A DNA stretch of 64,000 bases from Actinacidiphila guanduensis (GTDB lineage Bacteria; Actinomycetota; Actinomycetes; Streptomycetales; Streptomycetaceae), in assembly GCF_900103985.1 (NCBI RefSeq), contig NZ_FNIE01000018.1:62001-126000 (forward strand). Reading direction: 5' to 3'. A model generated the notes under the pieces. The model saw nothing but the letters and a program-made list of their open reading frames with translations, had not been told where the DNA came from and did no database searches. Position 1 is the stretch's first letter; every line of letters starts with the position of its first letter. The translations under genes were made by a program, and so were the position numbers. Positions 63,544 through 64,000 of this stretch are shown piece after piece.

Positions 63544-63984
63544 TCAGTCCTTAGAGCGGCGGGAGCGGCGGCCACCGCGCCGGGCGGCGGGCAGCACCTT
63601 GCCCGTGAGGGTACGGGCCCGCGCCTTCCCGGCGTCGCCGGTCTGCATGCCGACCGCGCGCCGCACGCCGTACCCGAAGGCGGCGACCTTCACCAGCGGC
63701 CCGCCGAAGGTGGAGGCCACGGTGGAGGAGAGCGCGGAGGCGTTGGCGGTGACCTCGGCGACGTCGGCGGTGATGGTGTCCACGCGGTCGAGTTGGGCGT
63801 GGGCGCTGCGCAGGGTGTCCGACGCCTCGCCGAGCAGCGGCAGGGCCTGTTCGGTGATGCCGGCGACGAGTTCGGTGGTCCGTTTCAGGGTTCCGGCGAG
63901 CCGGGCGAGGGCGACGGCGAGGAACGACACGAGGATCGCCCAGAAGACCGCCACGATGAGGCCGGCCACCTCTCCACCGGACAC
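63544..63984 (-). CDS. DUF948 membrane protein
   Basis: The 146-residue protein has one N-terminal transmembrane helix (VAGLIVAVFWAILVSFLAVAL). A long helical, coiled-coil-like segment of the DUF948/methyl-accepting type (about 30-95; TLKRTTELVAGITEQALPLLGEASDTL) follows. The tail is very basic (ARRGGRRSRRSKD). The start is GTG at 63984, near the window edge, with no strong ribosome binding site. It is coupled to the small membrane gene six bases downstream. The function is unknown. Confidence 0.82.
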   Translation of the reverse strand: MSGGEVAGLIVAVFWAILVSFLAVALARLAGTLKRTTELVAGITEQALPLLGEASDTLRSAHAQLDRVDTITADVAEVTANASALSSTVASTFGGPLVKVAAFGYGVRRAVGMQTGDAGKARARTLTGKVLPAARRGGRRSRRSKD

Positions 63985-64000
63985 GTTGCGCTCGCTTTCT

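Overview
The window is a high-GC chromosomal segment from a Streptomyces-type actinomycete. The evidence is very high GC with strong third-position bias, many GTG and TTG starts, bldD, sIHF, a helicase-less PriA, an FMN riboswitch ahead of ribD, and a gene order (hisG-hisE-ribH ... metK-coaBC-rpoZ-gmk-sihf-pyr operon-bldD-nusB-efp-aro cluster-ruvX-alaS) that I recognise as conserved Streptomyces core chromosome. I see no rRNA, tRNA, CRISPR array, transposase, integrase, phage gene or biosynthetic gene cluster. Only about ten of roughly fifty genes are on the + strand.

Layout. (1) 1-5354: a riboflavin operon read leftwards, ribD-ribE-ribM-ribBA-ribH, continuing into hisE and the start of hisG, under an FMN riboswitch. 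(2) 5.4-15.2 kb: accessory genes, namely a secreted serine protease, a divergent ROK regulator/MFS exporter pair with a palindromic operator, a DUF5995 protein with a histone-H1-like Ala/Lys/Pro tail, a davB/davA-like lysine monooxygenase/amidohydrolase pair, and a PRC-barrel/DUF2382 stress protein. (3) 15.6-23.2 kb: GuaB1, a SorC-type regulator, rpe, an MMPL transporter and a secreted GH27-ricin alpha-galactosidase. (4) 23.2-34.97 kb: housekeeping genes rsmB, fmt, def, priA, metK, coaBC, rpoZ, gmk and sihf. (5) 35.3-45.6 kb: the pyrimidine operon pyrR-pyrB-pyrC-orf-carA-carB-pyrD-pyrF, with a PyrR-type RNA hairpin just upstream of the pyrR ribosome binding site. bldD is divergent from it. (6) 46.4-48.6 kb: an M24-family protein, efp and nusB. 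(7) 48.8-53.7 kb: an MFS/ArsR-DUF5937 divergent pair, a tandem duplication of a gene junction, and two P-loop proteins. (8) 53.7-64 kb: the shikimate cluster (aroE, aroC, aroK, aroB, aroQ) with mltG, ruvX, alaS and two small membrane proteins upstream.

Two kinds of non-genic structure stand out. A mosaic palindromic repeat family occupies at least five intergenic regions, where it makes up most of the long gene-free gaps. Local tandem duplications at gene junctions have created new small reading frames or gene remnants, most notably a 31-codon frame bridging aroB and aroQ with ATGA overlaps on both sides, and a ~215-bp duplicated 3'/3' junction at 51.4-51.8 kb. I found no wholly new multi-gene system. 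The best candidates for undescribed biology are the repeat family, the aroB-aroQ bridging frame, the M24 protein with lost metal ligands, the membrane protein inside the pyr operon, and the DUF5995-histone-tail fusion.
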